Positions 42,861-51,081 of a stretch of 64,000 nt of DNA are shown one piece after another; the stretch's first letter is position 1; every line of letters starts with the position of its first letter. The stretch is from Lewinella sp. JB7. Its GTDB lineage: Bacteria; Bacteroidota; Bacteroidia; Chitinophagales; Saprospiraceae. Location: NCBI RefSeq assembly GCF_024297185.1, contig NZ_JANCTD010000005.1, forward strand, positions 124,001 to 188,000, read 5' to 3'. The notes beneath the pieces are model-generated. The model was not told the DNA's origin and ran no database searches. It worked only from the letters and a program-made list of their open reading frames with translations. The position numbers and the translations under genes are program-made.

Positions 42861-43017
42861 TAAAAGAGAAAGGCGCGGCACACGTGCCACACCTTTCCTG
42901 AACTAAACCCCAGTTATAAAAATTCTTGGTGACGATGACGCCTGGTCGATCGTCTTGCTGCAATATACGGGTGTCCGCCCGAAAAAATTGCGTACTGCTA
43001 AAAATTTTAACGTTACA

Positions 43018-43054
43018 ACCCCATGATTTGGGGCTCAGACCCCATGATTTAGGG
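43018..43054 (-). terminator. Paired palindromic repeats after porV, possible terminator
   Basis: Two copies of CCCCATGATTT(G/A)GGG, 20 bases apart, each able to pair CCCC with GGGG, and together forming GGGG-TCTGAG-CCCC between them. A T-rich stretch (TTAAAATTTTTAG) follows about 15 bases further on the minus strand. It lies just after the porV stop at 43070. Confidence 0.45.
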
Positions 43055-43069
43055 ACTTATGTGAATAAT

Positions 43070-44275
43070 TTACTCCTCCGTTGCGCCGAAGTCGAACAGC
43101 ACGCTGAACCGCAGGGTGTTGTCGAGGGGGTTGCGCTGGTTGCCGGTGGGGACGAGGTAGCTCAGGTTGATGCCGAAGATGTTGTACTTCAGTCCCAGTC
43201 CCGCGGTGAGGTAGCGGCGGCCGCCCTTGGTCTGGTCCTCGTGGAAGTAACCGGCCCGTACGGCGAACTGCTCGGCGTACCAGTATTCGGCGCCTACGCT
43301 GAAGTTGAACTCCCGCAGCTCCTCATTGAAGCCGTCGGGGGCGTCGCTAAAGCTGTTGAAGATGCCGCTGATGGGCGACTGGTCGTTGATCTCGGATTGC
43401 GTCTGCTTACACTTCGGGCTGCCGTCGCAGGGGGTGGGCACGAGCAACTTGTTGGTTTCCGCCGTAACCGTGATCTGGTTGTACTGATCCAGATTGAAAG
43501 TGTAGGCGGCACCGATGCCGAGGTTGGCGGGCAGGAAGTCGCGGATCGTATCCTGGGTGTAGGTGATCTTATTGCCGATGTTGGTGATGGCGGCACCGAT
43601 GGAGAGGATGTTTCCACTCGGGCCGATCGGTTCACTCCGGAAGTTGGCTCCGATGTCCGCGGCGAACGCCTGACCGACCTCGATGATCTGTCCGCCCGAT
43701 TGCTGGCCGGAGGCGAGGTTGGAGTTGATGTACTTTCCGGTAATGGAGAGACCGAAATTCTGCGACAGCAGGCGGGTATAGGCCAGGGCGACCTCAAACT
43801 CGTTGGGCTTGCCGGTGCCGAGCTGAGTATTATTCTCGTCGGTATACTGAATGTCACCCAGGCTGAAGTAGCGCAGGCTGGCGGCTACGGCCTGGTTATC
43901 ACCGAGCTTTTTGAAGCCGCCGAGGTAGGCCAGGTACACGTCGTTGAGGCCGAGTGCCTGGAGCCAGGGCGTGTAGGTGGCGCCCAGCGCCAGATCTTCT
44001 TCCGAAAAGGCCAGTCGGCTGGCATTGTAGTGCAGGGCGTTGGCGTCGGGGCTGAGGGCTACACCGGCGTCGCCCATCGCGCCGCCGCGGGCGTCGGGGT
44101 TGATGCGCAGAAAGGGGACGGCGGAAACCACGGTATTCACGCAAGGACCGCCGGTGCCGGGTTGCACGTTGCTGCCGTCGGGCCCGATGACGCAGGCGCT
44201 CCCCTGTGCGGTGAGCTGCTGTCCGAATCCGCACAGAAGGACTGCGGCGAGGAGTTTTACGAGTAGTTGTTGCAT
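43070..44275 (-). CDS. porV: PorV, outer-membrane protein of the type IX secretion system
   Basis: A 401-residue outer-membrane beta-barrel with signal peptide (about 1-23, ends QQLTAQ). The segment PFLRINPDARGGAMGDAG is the strongly conserved opening of PorV/LptO proteins (FadL-related fold), followed by ALHYNASRLAF and alternating amphipathic strands to an ending of LFDFGATEE. Known role: PorV binds the C-terminal sorting domains of T9SS cargo, shuttles them from the SprA translocon and presents them to the PorU sortase for anchoring. This gives a direct functional link to the four modular cargo genes at 11.8-38.6 kb and the small cargo at 61.7 kb, although it is transcribed separately. A TACTTTTG box lies about 145 bases upstream. 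Confidence 0.92.
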   Translation of the reverse strand: MQQLLVKLLAAVLLCGFGQQLTAQGSACVIGPDGSNVQPGTGGPCVNTVVSAVPFLRINPDARGGAMGDAGVALSPDANALHYNASRLAFSEEDLALGATYTPWLQALGLNDVYLAYLGGFKKLGDNQAVAASLRYFSLGDIQYTDENNTQLGTGKPNEFEVALAYTRLLSQNFGLSITGKYINSNLASGQQSGGQIIEVGQAFAADIGANFRSEPIGPSGNILSIGAAITNIGNKITYTQDTIRDFLPANLGIGAAYTFNLDQYNQITVTAETNKLLVPTPCDGSPKCKQTQSEINDQSPISGIFNSFSDAPDGFNEELREFNFSVGAEYWYAEQFAVRAGYFHEDQTKGGRRYLTAGLGLKYNIFGINLSYLVPTGNQRNPLDNTLRFSVLFDFGATEE

Positions 44276-44420
44276 AGGTTGATTAAGATTCCGGTCTGAC
44301 GGGGGTAGCCCCGGAGCTCGAGGATGTCGGGAAGTGATTCAGGCTAGGGAACGTATTGTGCCGCTCCCTTATTTTTTGTGAAATTTTAGAAATCGTCCGC
44401 CCCACCCAACGTCGGAGGTG

Positions 44421-44428
44421 CAAAAGTA
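44421..44428 (-). promoter_or_regulatory. Candidate -7 box for porV
   Basis: Minus-strand TACTTTTG, a perfect TAnnTTTG match, 145 bases before the porV ATG. It implies a leader of about 140 bases. Confidence 0.4.
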
Positions 44429-44466
44429 CGTTCAGTTAGCCAACCACCCCTCAATCCGACCCTACG

Positions 44467-45027
44467 ATGCTTCGCTCCGTCCGCCAAATGTTGCCCGCTA
44501 TCATCCTGTTGTTCGCCGCTCCCGCGTCCGCGCAAATTGAGTTTTCTCCCTACATCGGGCTGGCCACGGGCGACCAGTCGGTAGAACTCGTCCGCCCCAC
44601 CGACAATTTCGATCGCTACGCCGGGGACCGTCTGCTGGCCGGATTCGACCTGCTGTTCGGTGCGGGGCAACTCGTACCCGTGGCGGGACTGGCGTACCGT
44701 CCGACTACCTACGAGGAAAGCGGGGGAGAAGATTTTCGCTACGATCGGTTGACCCTGCCCCTAGGCTTCGCGTACCGCTTACTGGCCGCCGATTTCGACA
44801 TCAACGTCGTGCTGCACGCCGCCGCGCTGCCCGGCATATCGTGGGGCGACGACTCCGCCTCCGGACAGACGCTCGACCACGGCCTGCACTGGGGGGCACG
44901 CGGGGGCCTGACCCTGTACCTGGGGACGGTGACGCTGGGGGGGCAGTACCTGATCGACGTGGGCCGCAGCGGGCCGGTCGGGGGCGCGGGGACCACTTTC
45001 GTCGTGACCGCGGGGGGTAGATTCTGA
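44467..45027 (+). CDS. Small outer-membrane beta-barrel protein of unknown role
   Basis: A 186-residue protein with a signal peptide (about 1-22, AIILLFAAPASAQ). The remainder alternates short amphipathic strands (FSPYIGLATGD, LVPVAGLAYRP, LTLPLGFAYRLLA, LTLYLGTVTLGGQYLIDV) and ends in VVTAGGRF with a terminal Phe, the common signal for outer-membrane barrel insertion. This is the pattern of an 8-strand OmpA/PorT-like barrel. No specific family is recognised. It lies divergent from porV with a 191-base gap, so an envelope role is likely, but a link to T9SS is not shown. It is followed by acpP after about 175 bases with no joint transcript evident. Confidence 0.7.
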   Translation: MLRSVRQMLPAIILLFAAPASAQIEFSPYIGLATGDQSVELVRPTDNFDRYAGDRLLAGFDLLFGAGQLVPVAGLAYRPTTYEESGGEDFRYDRLTLPLGFAYRLLAADFDINVVLHAAALPGISWGDDSASGQTLDHGLHWGARGGLTLYLGTVTLGGQYLIDVGRSGPVGGAGTTFVVTAGGRF

Positions 45028-45137
45028 GTTTAAGCCCGTGCAATTGTTCACAATTTCGGCGGTGGTGGTGTTACCTTGCCGTCAGGCGAACAGTTTCGGA
45101 CATGACCGGCCCCGGCCGGGCTCATTTGGCCCCGAAC

Positions 45138-45168
45138 TTGCGCAAGTAAACCTTTCGGGCTTTCTTTG
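45138..45168 (+). promoter_or_regulatory. Promoter for acpP
   Basis: TTG (45138-45140), 20 bases, then TTTCTTTG (45161-45168), one mismatch from TAnnTTTG, with the acpP ATG 34 bases downstream. Confidence 0.5.
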
Positions 45169-45202
45169 CGGCCGCATTTAATCACTAAAGCCTCCATAGA
45201 AT

Positions 45203-45442
45203 ATGGCAAGCATTGAAGAAAAAGTTAAGCAGATCATCGTCGACAAACTCGGCGTTGACGAATCCGAGGTGACCGCCGATGCCAGCTTCCAGAACGATCT
45301 GGGGGCTGACTCCCTGGACACCGTCGAGCTCATCATGGAGTTCGAAAAGGAATTCGACATCAGCATCCCCGACGAGCAAGCGGAAAACATCCAGACCGTT
45401 GGTCAGGCCGTTACCTACCTCGAAAGCAGCGTAGATAAGTAA
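45203..45442 (+). CDS. acpP: Acyl carrier protein
   Basis: A 79-residue acidic protein with the phosphopantetheine attachment motif [15 protein letters not shown], in which Ser37 carries the prosthetic group. The length and the four-helix pattern match bacterial AcpP. It carries growing acyl chains in fatty-acid synthesis and supplies acyl groups for lipid A and phospholipids. It sits before fabF in the usual bacterial acpP-fabF-rnc order. A strong hairpin with a T-run lies between acpP and fabF, consistent with the common high-level monocistronic acpP transcript with partial read-through. Confidence 0.97.
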   Translation: MASIEEKVKQIIVDKLGVDESEVTADASFQNDLGADSLDTVELIMEFEKEFDISIPDEQAENIQTVGQAVTYLESSVDK

Positions 45443-45464
45443 CTCCTTACTTTCCGTTTTCTCG

Positions 45465-45512
45465 CCGCCGCCCGATTGCCCCCTAAAGGTAGCGAGCGGC
45501 GGTTCTTTTTTT
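45465..45512 (+). terminator. Intrinsic terminator after acpP
   Basis: CCGCCGC (45465-45471) pairs with GCGGCGG (45496-45502) and is followed by TTCTTTTTTT (45503-45512). It lies between acpP and fabF and would make acpP mostly monocistronic. Confidence 0.7.
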
Positions 45513-45528
45513 ACCTTGGAGCACGACA

Positions 45529-46800
45529 ATGATGAATAGAGTAGTAATCACCGGCATCGGCGCCCTGACCGCCATTGGAAACTCGGTACCCGAATACCTC
45601 GAAGGCCTCCGCCGGGGGCGCAGCGGGGCCGGCCCCATCACCCAGTTCGACGCCGAACAGTTCAAGACGCAGTTCGCCTGCGAAGTAAAGGACTGGGACC
45701 CCACCACCCGGGTCGATAAGCGCGAAGCCCGCCGCCAGGATCGCTACACCCTCATGGCCCTCTACACCGCCGACGAAGCCATGCGAATGGCCGGTCTGGT
45801 TGACGAGGAGGGTAACGTTCTCTCCGGGGCCGTCGATCCTGACCGGGCCGGCTGCATCTGGGCCAGCGGCATCGGCGGCCTCCGCTCCCTGGAAGAGCAG
45901 ATCGAGATCTTCGAGGGCGGCAACGGTACGCCTCGCTACAATCCCTTCATGATCCCCCGCATGATCGCCAACATGGGCGCCGGGCACATCAGCATGCGCT
46001 ATAATCTGCGCGGCCCCAGCTACGCTACGGTGAGCGCCTGCGCTTCGGCCGGCCACGCCCTGGCTTCCGCCGCCGACGACATCCGGTTGGGCCGGGCCGA
46101 CGTCATGATCACCGGTGGTTCCGAGGGCGTGATCACGAAAACGGCCATCGGCGGCTTCAACTCCATGAAGGCGCTCAGTACCCGGAACGACGATCCGGCC
46201 ACGGCCTCCCGCCCCTACGACGCCGACCGCGACGGATTCGTCCTGGGCGAAGGCGGCGGCGCCATCGTGCTCGAAAGCCTCGAACACGCTCAGGCCCGTG
46301 GAGCCACCATTATTGCCGAGATCGCCGGCTACGCCGCCAGCTCCGACGCCTACCACATCTCCGCCCCTCACCCCGACGGAGCCGGAGCCAAAATGGCCAT
46401 GCTGAATGCCATGAAATACGCCGGCGTCGCGCCGGCCGACGTGGACTACATCAATACCCACGGCACCTCGACACCCCTCGGCGACACGGCTGAGTTGAAG
46501 GCCATCCAACTAGCCTTCGGTGAAGATGCCTACCAGCTCCACATCAGCTCCACGAAGTCCATGACCGGCCACCTGCTCGGGGCCGCCGCCGCCATCGAAT
46601 CCATTGCGTGCATTCTGGCCATTCAGCACAATTTCGTGCCACCGACCATCAATCACTTTACCGACGATCCGGAAATCGATCCCAAACTGCAACTGACCTT
46701 TAACGAAGCGGTAGAACGTCCGGTCGACGTCGCCCTCAGCAACACCTTTGGGTTTGGCGGGCACAATTCCGCTACTATCTTTAGGCGCTTTACCCCATAG
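45529..46800 (+). CDS. fabF: Beta-ketoacyl-ACP synthase II
   Basis: A 423-residue condensing enzyme. The nucleophile Cys171 lies in TVSACASAGHAL; the two catalytic histidines are His311 in NTHGTSTPLGD and His348 in SMTGHLLGAAAA. The C-terminus SNTFGFGGHNSATIFRRF is typical of FabF. Known reaction: decarboxylative condensation of malonyl-ACP with acyl-ACP in chain elongation. Length and residue spacing match FabF rather than FabB or FabH. The start codon is doubled (two consecutive ATGs). The next gene, rnc, follows after 11 bases, so the two are co-transcribed. Confidence 0.97.
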   Translation: MMNRVVITGIGALTAIGNSVPEYLEGLRRGRSGAGPITQFDAEQFKTQFACEVKDWDPTTRVDKREARRQDRYTLMALYTADEAMRMAGLVDEEGNVLSGAVDPDRAGCIWASGIGGLRSLEEQIEIFEGGNGTPRYNPFMIPRMIANMGAGHISMRYNLRGPSYATVSACASAGHALASAADDIRLGRADVMITGGSEGVITKTAIGGFNSMKALSTRNDDPATASRPYDADRDGFVLGEGGGAIVLESLEHAQARGATIIAEIAGYAASSDAYHISAPHPDGAGAKMAMLNAMKYAGVAPADVDYINTHGTSTPLGDTAELKAIQLAFGEDAYQLHISSTKSMTGHLLGAAAAIESIACILAIQHNFVPPTINHFTDDPEIDPKLQLTFNEAVERPVDVALSNTFGFGGHNSATIFRRFTP

Positions 46801-46811
46801 AGCCCACCAAA

Positions 46812-47555
46812 GTGATTAAAGCAGTAAGACGGATCTATAATCGCTACTTCTCTCCGGAGAAGGATTTCGTCCGGCGATTGCGCCGGCTGCTCGGTTTTAC
46901 CCCCGCCTACCTCAACGTTTTCAAGCTCGCCTTCGCCCACAAGAGCAGCAACGACAATACCCGCAAGCAACCCTACGGAGGGCAAAACAACGAACGCCTC
47001 GAATTTCTGGGCGACGCCGTGCTGGGGACCATCGTGGCGGAATACCTCTACAAGAAGTATCCCACCGCCGACGAGGGCTTCCTGACCAAGATGCGGTCCA
47101 AGATCGTCAAGCGAAAGTCGCTCAACGCCATCGGCTACGACATGGGGATGGACGAGCTGCTGAGCACCTACAACAACACCCGGATCGCCCGTTCCATGCT
47201 CGGCAACGCCGTGGAGGCCCTGGTCGGAGCGGTGTACGTCGAGCAGGGCTACGTCGGGACCACCCACTTCGTCGTCCAGCGCATGCTGCGGGATTATGTC
47301 GATATCGAGACCCTGGAGACCTACGACGACAACTACAAGAGTCAGCTGCTAGAGCACTGTCAGAAGAACGGCCAGCGGGTAGATTACGAGATCCTGAAGC
47401 GCTTCAAACAGGATAAACGCGATCGGTTCCGGGTAGCCGTCATGATCAACGGCCGGCGCATGGCGGTCGGGGAGGACTACAACAAGAAAAGCGCGGAACA
47501 GCAGGCCAGTCGGCGCGCCCTCAAGGATCTGGGGTTGAACATGGAAGCGGGGTAG
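46812..47555 (+). CDS. rnc: Ribonuclease III
   Basis: A 247-residue enzyme. The catalytic signature NNERLEFLGDAVLG (about residues 57-70) holds the metal-binding Glu and Asp; the second acidic pair appears in LGNAVEALVGAVYVEQG. A C-terminal double-stranded-RNA-binding domain follows (about 175-247; YKSQLLEHCQKNG..., KKSAEQQASRRALKDL). Known role: cutting double-stranded RNA, including rRNA precursors. The start is GTG at 46812, placed 11 bases after fabF. There is an N-terminal extension of about 30 residues before the usual family start, which is common in Bacteroidota. The acpP-fabF-rnc order is widely conserved. Confidence 0.96.
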   Translation: MIKAVRRIYNRYFSPEKDFVRRLRRLLGFTPAYLNVFKLAFAHKSSNDNTRKQPYGGQNNERLEFLGDAVLGTIVAEYLYKKYPTADEGFLTKMRSKIVKRKSLNAIGYDMGMDELLSTYNNTRIARSMLGNAVEALVGAVYVEQGYVGTTHFVVQRMLRDYVDIETLETYDDNYKSQLLEHCQKNGQRVDYEILKRFKQDKRDRFRVAVMINGRRMAVGEDYNKKSAEQQASRRALKDLGLNMEAG

Positions 47556-47744
47556 CGGCATCCCTGGCCGGCTACAATAAGCGACTTCCCGATAAGCTCG
47601 GGGCATCCGGTTGCGTTTATTCGGTGAGTTATCTGATCTTACCCGCATTCAAACCGTCCGCCAACTCCTCATCAGCTGGCCCCCGTGGTCCGGCAATCCG
47701 CCCGGCCACCGGGGTTGATAACCTCCGGCGCCTACCTCTTTCCC

Positions 47745-48902
47745 ATGACTCTCACCACCTCCCGTTGGCCCCAGTACCTCGCCCTGATCGGGTTGGTGAT
47801 CGTGGTGGCTTCGGTGTGGTACACTAATCGTCTGGCTAACCAGCTGTCGGTCATCGAGGAAAATTACGTGCGCTTTTACGAGGCCTCCATGCGGGACATA
47901 ACCAATTTCGACGGCTCGGACGTCGCCGAAGACGTGTCCACCCAACAGGAGATCATCGGCAACAACACCACCATCCCCGCCATTTGGGCGCTCCAGGGCG
48001 GGGGCTACCAGGAAGCCATTAACTGGGGCGGGCGGGAGGCCGATACCGCCTACATTCTCGAGCAGCTGGACTACCTGAAGGCCAACGGCAAACCCCCGGT
48101 GGAGATGCCCTACGGCGGACTGATGTACTTCGGCACCAGTACGCTCATCACCAAACTGCGGCTCTTTCCCTACATCCAGCTGGCCCTCATCGGCACCTTC
48201 GTCGTCATCGGCGTTTTCGGAATCAATCAGGCCCGCCGCGCCGAGCAAAACCGCGTGTGGGTCGGACTGGCGAAGGAAACCGCCCACCAGCTCGGAACCC
48301 CGATAAGCGCCATCATGGGCTGGATCGAGCACCTCAACCTGATGTACGCCGAGAACGGGGAGATCATGGAAGTATCTACCGAGCTGCAGAAAGACGTGGA
48401 ACGCCTCGAAATGGTCGCCAACCGCTTCAGTAAGATCGGCGCCACCCCCGAACTGGACCCGGTCAATATCTACACCGAACTCGATAAGTGCCGGGCCTAC
48501 ATGGAAAAACGGGCACCCCGTCGCGTCCGCTTCACCTTTCCCCCGCCGGACGCCGGGAATATTCAGGTGGCCATCAACCCCCTGCTCTTCGACTGGGTGA
48601 TCGAAAACCTCGTACGCAATGCCCTCGACGCCATGGACGGGAAGGGCGAGATCAGCAGCCAGGTCACCGAAAAGGACGGTAAGGTCATCATCGACATCTC
48701 GGACACGGGCAAGGGCATTTCAACCCGCAACCTCCGCCGGGTATTCGATCCGGGATTCACCACCAAGAAGCGGGGGTGGGGGCTGGGGCTCAGTCTCGTC
48801 AAGCGCATCGTGGAGGAATATCACCGTGGGCGCATCGTGGTCGCCCACTCCGAAGTAGGCAAGGGAACTACTTTTCGCATCACCCTCCCCCGTGCAAGCT
48901 AA
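47745..48902 (+). CDS. Membrane-bound sensor histidine kinase
   Basis: A 385-residue kinase. Two membrane helices (LALIGLVIVVASVWY at about 10-25 and LALIGTFVVIGVFGI at about 145-160) flank a periplasmic sensor of some 120 residues. The H-box is GLAKETAHQLGTPISAIMGW, an atypical but known Bacteroidota form with His in AHQLGTP; N-box IENLVRNALDAMDG, G1 DISDTGKGIS and G2 KKRGWGLGLSLVKRIVEEYH are all present. The frame opens at 47685, but the ATG at 47745 gives the right membrane topology and follows a TACCTCTTT-like box. No response regulator is adjacent, so its partner is unknown. It ends 6 bases before mnmE, suggesting a shared transcript. Confidence 0.9.
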   Translation: MTLTTSRWPQYLALIGLVIVVASVWYTNRLANQLSVIEENYVRFYEASMRDITNFDGSDVAEDVSTQQEIIGNNTTIPAIWALQGGGYQEAINWGGREADTAYILEQLDYLKANGKPPVEMPYGGLMYFGTSTLITKLRLFPYIQLALIGTFVVIGVFGINQARRAEQNRVWVGLAKETAHQLGTPISAIMGWIEHLNLMYAENGEIMEVSTELQKDVERLEMVANRFSKIGATPELDPVNIYTELDKCRAYMEKRAPRRVRFTFPPPDAGNIQVAINPLLFDWVIENLVRNALDAMDGKGEISSQVTEKDGKVIIDISDTGKGISTRNLRRVFDPGFTTKKRGWGLGLSLVKRIVEEYHRGRIVVAHSEVGKGTTFRITLPRAS

Positions 48903-48908
48903 GTCCGT

Positions 48909-50309
48909 ATGAGCCAGGAACCCATCATTGCCATTGCAACGCCCACCGGCGAAGGCGCCATCGGCATCGTCCGCCTGAGCGGGGCGGGCTGCGTCGAACT
49001 GCTGCAGCCCTATTTCTCCGGCCGTGATCTGCGGAAGGCGCCCGCCCGCTATGCCCACTTCGGCATACTGTACGACGCGGCGGGCGAGGCCATCGACGAG
49101 GTACTCATCACCACCTACCGGGCACCGGCTTCCTACACCGGAGAGGATTCCGTGGAAATAAGTTGTCACGGCAGCCCCTACATTTTACGACAGATACTTC
49201 AGTTGGGCGGGGACGCGGGAGCCAGGCTTGCCCAACCGGGCGAATTCAGCCAGCGGGCCTTCCTGAACGGTAAGCTCGACCTCAGCCAGGCCGAGGCCGT
49301 GGCGGATCTCATCGCTTCCCGCTCCGCCGCCGCTCACCGCATCGCCCTGCAGCAACTGCGGGGTGGGGTCGGCAACGAAATCAGCGAACTCCGCACCCAA
49401 CTCGTCGACTTCGCCAGCTTGATCGAACTCGAACTCGATTTCGGGGAGGAGGACGTGGAGTTTGCCGATCGCGGTCAGCTCGGTGACCTGGTCTCCCATA
49501 TCCGGAAACGCATCACCGCCCTGACCACCTCCTTCCGGCTCGGCAACGCGATCAAGGAGGGCGTAGCTACCGTTATTGCCGGCCGGCCGAACGCCGGAAA
49601 GTCAACCCTGCTGAACGCCCTGCTGAACGAGGACCGGGCGATCGTGTCGGACATTCCCGGCACTACCCGCGACACTATCGAAGAAATCGTCAACGTCGGG
49701 GGCATCGGTTTTCGGTTGATCGACACCGCCGGCATTCGCGACGCTTCGGACACCATCGAGGCCATGGGCGTGGAACGCACCCTGCAACGCGTGGCGTCCA
49801 GTCACCTACTGGTATACGTATTCGACGTGGTGGAAACCGACCCGGCCACGCTCGCCGCGGACCTCGACCGCCTCTACCGCGAAGGTCTGGAACTGGTGGT
49901 GGTCGCCAATAAGATGGACCTCAACCCCTACACCAAGTACGAACACTACTTCGGCGACGCCTACACCGGACGCTGGACGGTGCCCCGCGAACGCTTCGTC
50001 CCCATGATCGCCCGGGATAAGAGTAATCTCGGGTACCTCCAGGAAACCCTCCTACAAGTCGTGACCGAGGGCCGCGGGGGTATCGATGCTCAAGAGGTGA
50101 TCCTCAGCAACGCCCGCCACTACGATGCGCTGCAACGGGCGGATAAGGCGCTGGAGCGCGTGGGGGAGGGATTGTCCAGCGGACTCTCCCAGGACTTCAT
50201 CGCCATGGATATCCGCCAGAGCCTGCGCGATCTGGGCGAGATCACCGGAGAGATCACCACCGACGATCTGCTGGGCAACATTTTCTCCAATTTCTGCATT
50301 GGGAAGTAG
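48909..50309 (+). CDS. mnmE: tRNA modification GTPase MnmE
   Basis: A 466-residue protein. The N-terminal folate-binding domain begins IAIATPTGEGAIGIVRLSG and includes SYTGEDSVEISCHG. The GTPase has G1 GRPNAGKSTLLNAL, G2/switch IPGTTRDTIEE, G3 DTAGIRD and G4 ANKMDL. The C-terminus ends FSNFCIGK, the conserved CxGK motif. Known role: with MnmG it makes cmnm5U at the wobble base of certain tRNAs, using potassium-activated GTP hydrolysis. Size and order match the family. It follows the histidine kinase by 6 bases and probably shares its transcript. Confidence 0.97.
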   Translation: MSQEPIIAIATPTGEGAIGIVRLSGAGCVELLQPYFSGRDLRKAPARYAHFGILYDAAGEAIDEVLITTYRAPASYTGEDSVEISCHGSPYILRQILQLGGDAGARLAQPGEFSQRAFLNGKLDLSQAEAVADLIASRSAAAHRIALQQLRGGVGNEISELRTQLVDFASLIELELDFGEEDVEFADRGQLGDLVSHIRKRITALTTSFRLGNAIKEGVATVIAGRPNAGKSTLLNALLNEDRAIVSDIPGTTRDTIEEIVNVGGIGFRLIDTAGIRDASDTIEAMGVERTLQRVASSHLLVYVFDVVETDPATLAADLDRLYREGLELVVVANKMDLNPYTKYEHYFGDAYTGRWTVPRERFVPMIARDKSNLGYLQETLLQVVTEGRGGIDAQEVILSNARHYDALQRADKALERVGEGLSSGLSQDFIAMDIRQSLRDLGEITGEITTDDLLGNIFSNFCIGK

Positions 50310-50372
50310 TTGCCCCCGTGCATCTAAATCGCTTCCGAAGTGTTGGAGTACACGGGTTTATGTAGAAACCCC

Positions 50373-50380
50373 TACCTTCG
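50373..50380 (+). promoter_or_regulatory. Candidate -7 box upstream of two small ORFs
   Basis: TACCTTCG, one base off TAnnTTTG, upstream of the ORFs at 50422 and 50618. An ATG-initiated four-codon ORF lies just after it (50390-50404). Confidence 0.3.
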
Positions 50381-50421
50381 GAAACTCTCATGATTACTGA
50401 ATAGACGTTAAAGGTTGCAAA

Positions 50422-50652
50422 TTGAATAATTCCCGTATCCTTCCCGATCACCCCTCCGGTGATCACCAACGCTGCGCTTCGTCGACTTCGCCTGGCCCCT
50501 TACGGCCGGAGCGCCCGATCGTAAAAGCCCCACCCCGGTATACGGAGGAGGAAGAAGAAAATTTTCGGTTGAATCAGGAGGAGACCCTGCAACTTTGCAA
50601 CGAATTCCAGGCGTTCTATGCGGCAAATCCCGCATACCACCTTGATCTTTGA
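50422..50652 (+). CDS. Hypothetical small protein, possibly part of a broken gene
   Basis: A 76-codon ORF from a TTG. The first 40 residues are Pro/Ser/Arg-rich and not protein-like; the second half (RYTEEEEENFRLNQEE, then LCNEFQAFYAANPAYHLDL) looks more coding, acidic and helical. It overlaps the next ORF by 35 bases in another frame, so either two coupled genes or one gene disrupted by a frameshift near 50640 is possible. No family is recognised. It stands after mnmE with a weak promoter box upstream. Confidence that it is expressed is low. Confidence 0.3.
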   Translation: MNNSRILPDHPSGDHQRCASSTSPGPLRPERPIVKAPPRYTEEEEENFRLNQEETLQLCNEFQAFYAANPAYHLDL

Positions 50653-50992
50653 GCGCTACCGTATCTATGAGTTAAGGCAGGACGTTCCCCTGTCGTTTCA
50701 GTTTGTCCTGGCTCTATCTACCACCCAGGATGCCCACCGTTATGGAGTTACTTCCGTCACCTTTGCCCCGATGGTCGTCGCGGGCCCCCGGGCGGACAAC
50801 AGCCCCCACCGCGTACCCATCAACCCACGACGGCAGGGGGGAACCGCCGGAATCTTATCCCGGATGTATGTCGCGATCGATGCCATCCAGTCCATCAACA
50901 AGGCCGCCTTTCTGCCCCGCGATCTCGGGCTGATCACGCCCACGGAGGAGCGGGAGGTGGTGGAGAAGCTTTCCGCTTATCTCGGGCTGTAA
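50618..50992 (+). CDS. Hypothetical protein
   Basis: A 124-residue ORF from an ATG, overlapping the previous ORF by 35 bases. The composition is ordinary, with alternating hydrophobic and polar residues (FQFVLALSTTQDAHRYGVTS, MYVAIDAIQSINKAAFLP, and a helical end EEREVVEKLSAYLGL). No signal peptide or membrane helix is seen and no family is recognised. A hairpin just downstream belongs to the convergent gene. The frame could be the C-terminal part of a gene whose N-terminal part is the preceding ORF. Confidence 0.5.
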   Translation: MRQIPHTTLIFERYRIYELRQDVPLSFQFVLALSTTQDAHRYGVTSVTFAPMVVAGPRADNSPHRVPINPRRQGGTAGILSRMYVAIDAIQSINKAAFLPRDLGLITPTEEREVVEKLSAYLGL

Positions 50993-50995
50993 CGT

Positions 50996-51027
50996 AAAAA
51001 GCCCGTCCCCGAAACGGGGGCGGGCGA
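50996..51027 (-). terminator. Intrinsic terminator of the glucosaminidase gene
   Basis: GCCCGTCCCCG pairs with CGGGGGCGGGC (one G-T wobble) around a 3-base loop, followed on the minus strand by TTTTTAC. It lies about 55 bases after the stop at 51082 and separates it from the convergent ORF. Confidence 0.85.
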
Positions 51028-51081
51028 GGTATACACTCAAAACGTCAAACCTTTGGATTTTCGGGGGGCGCCCCGACCGAT

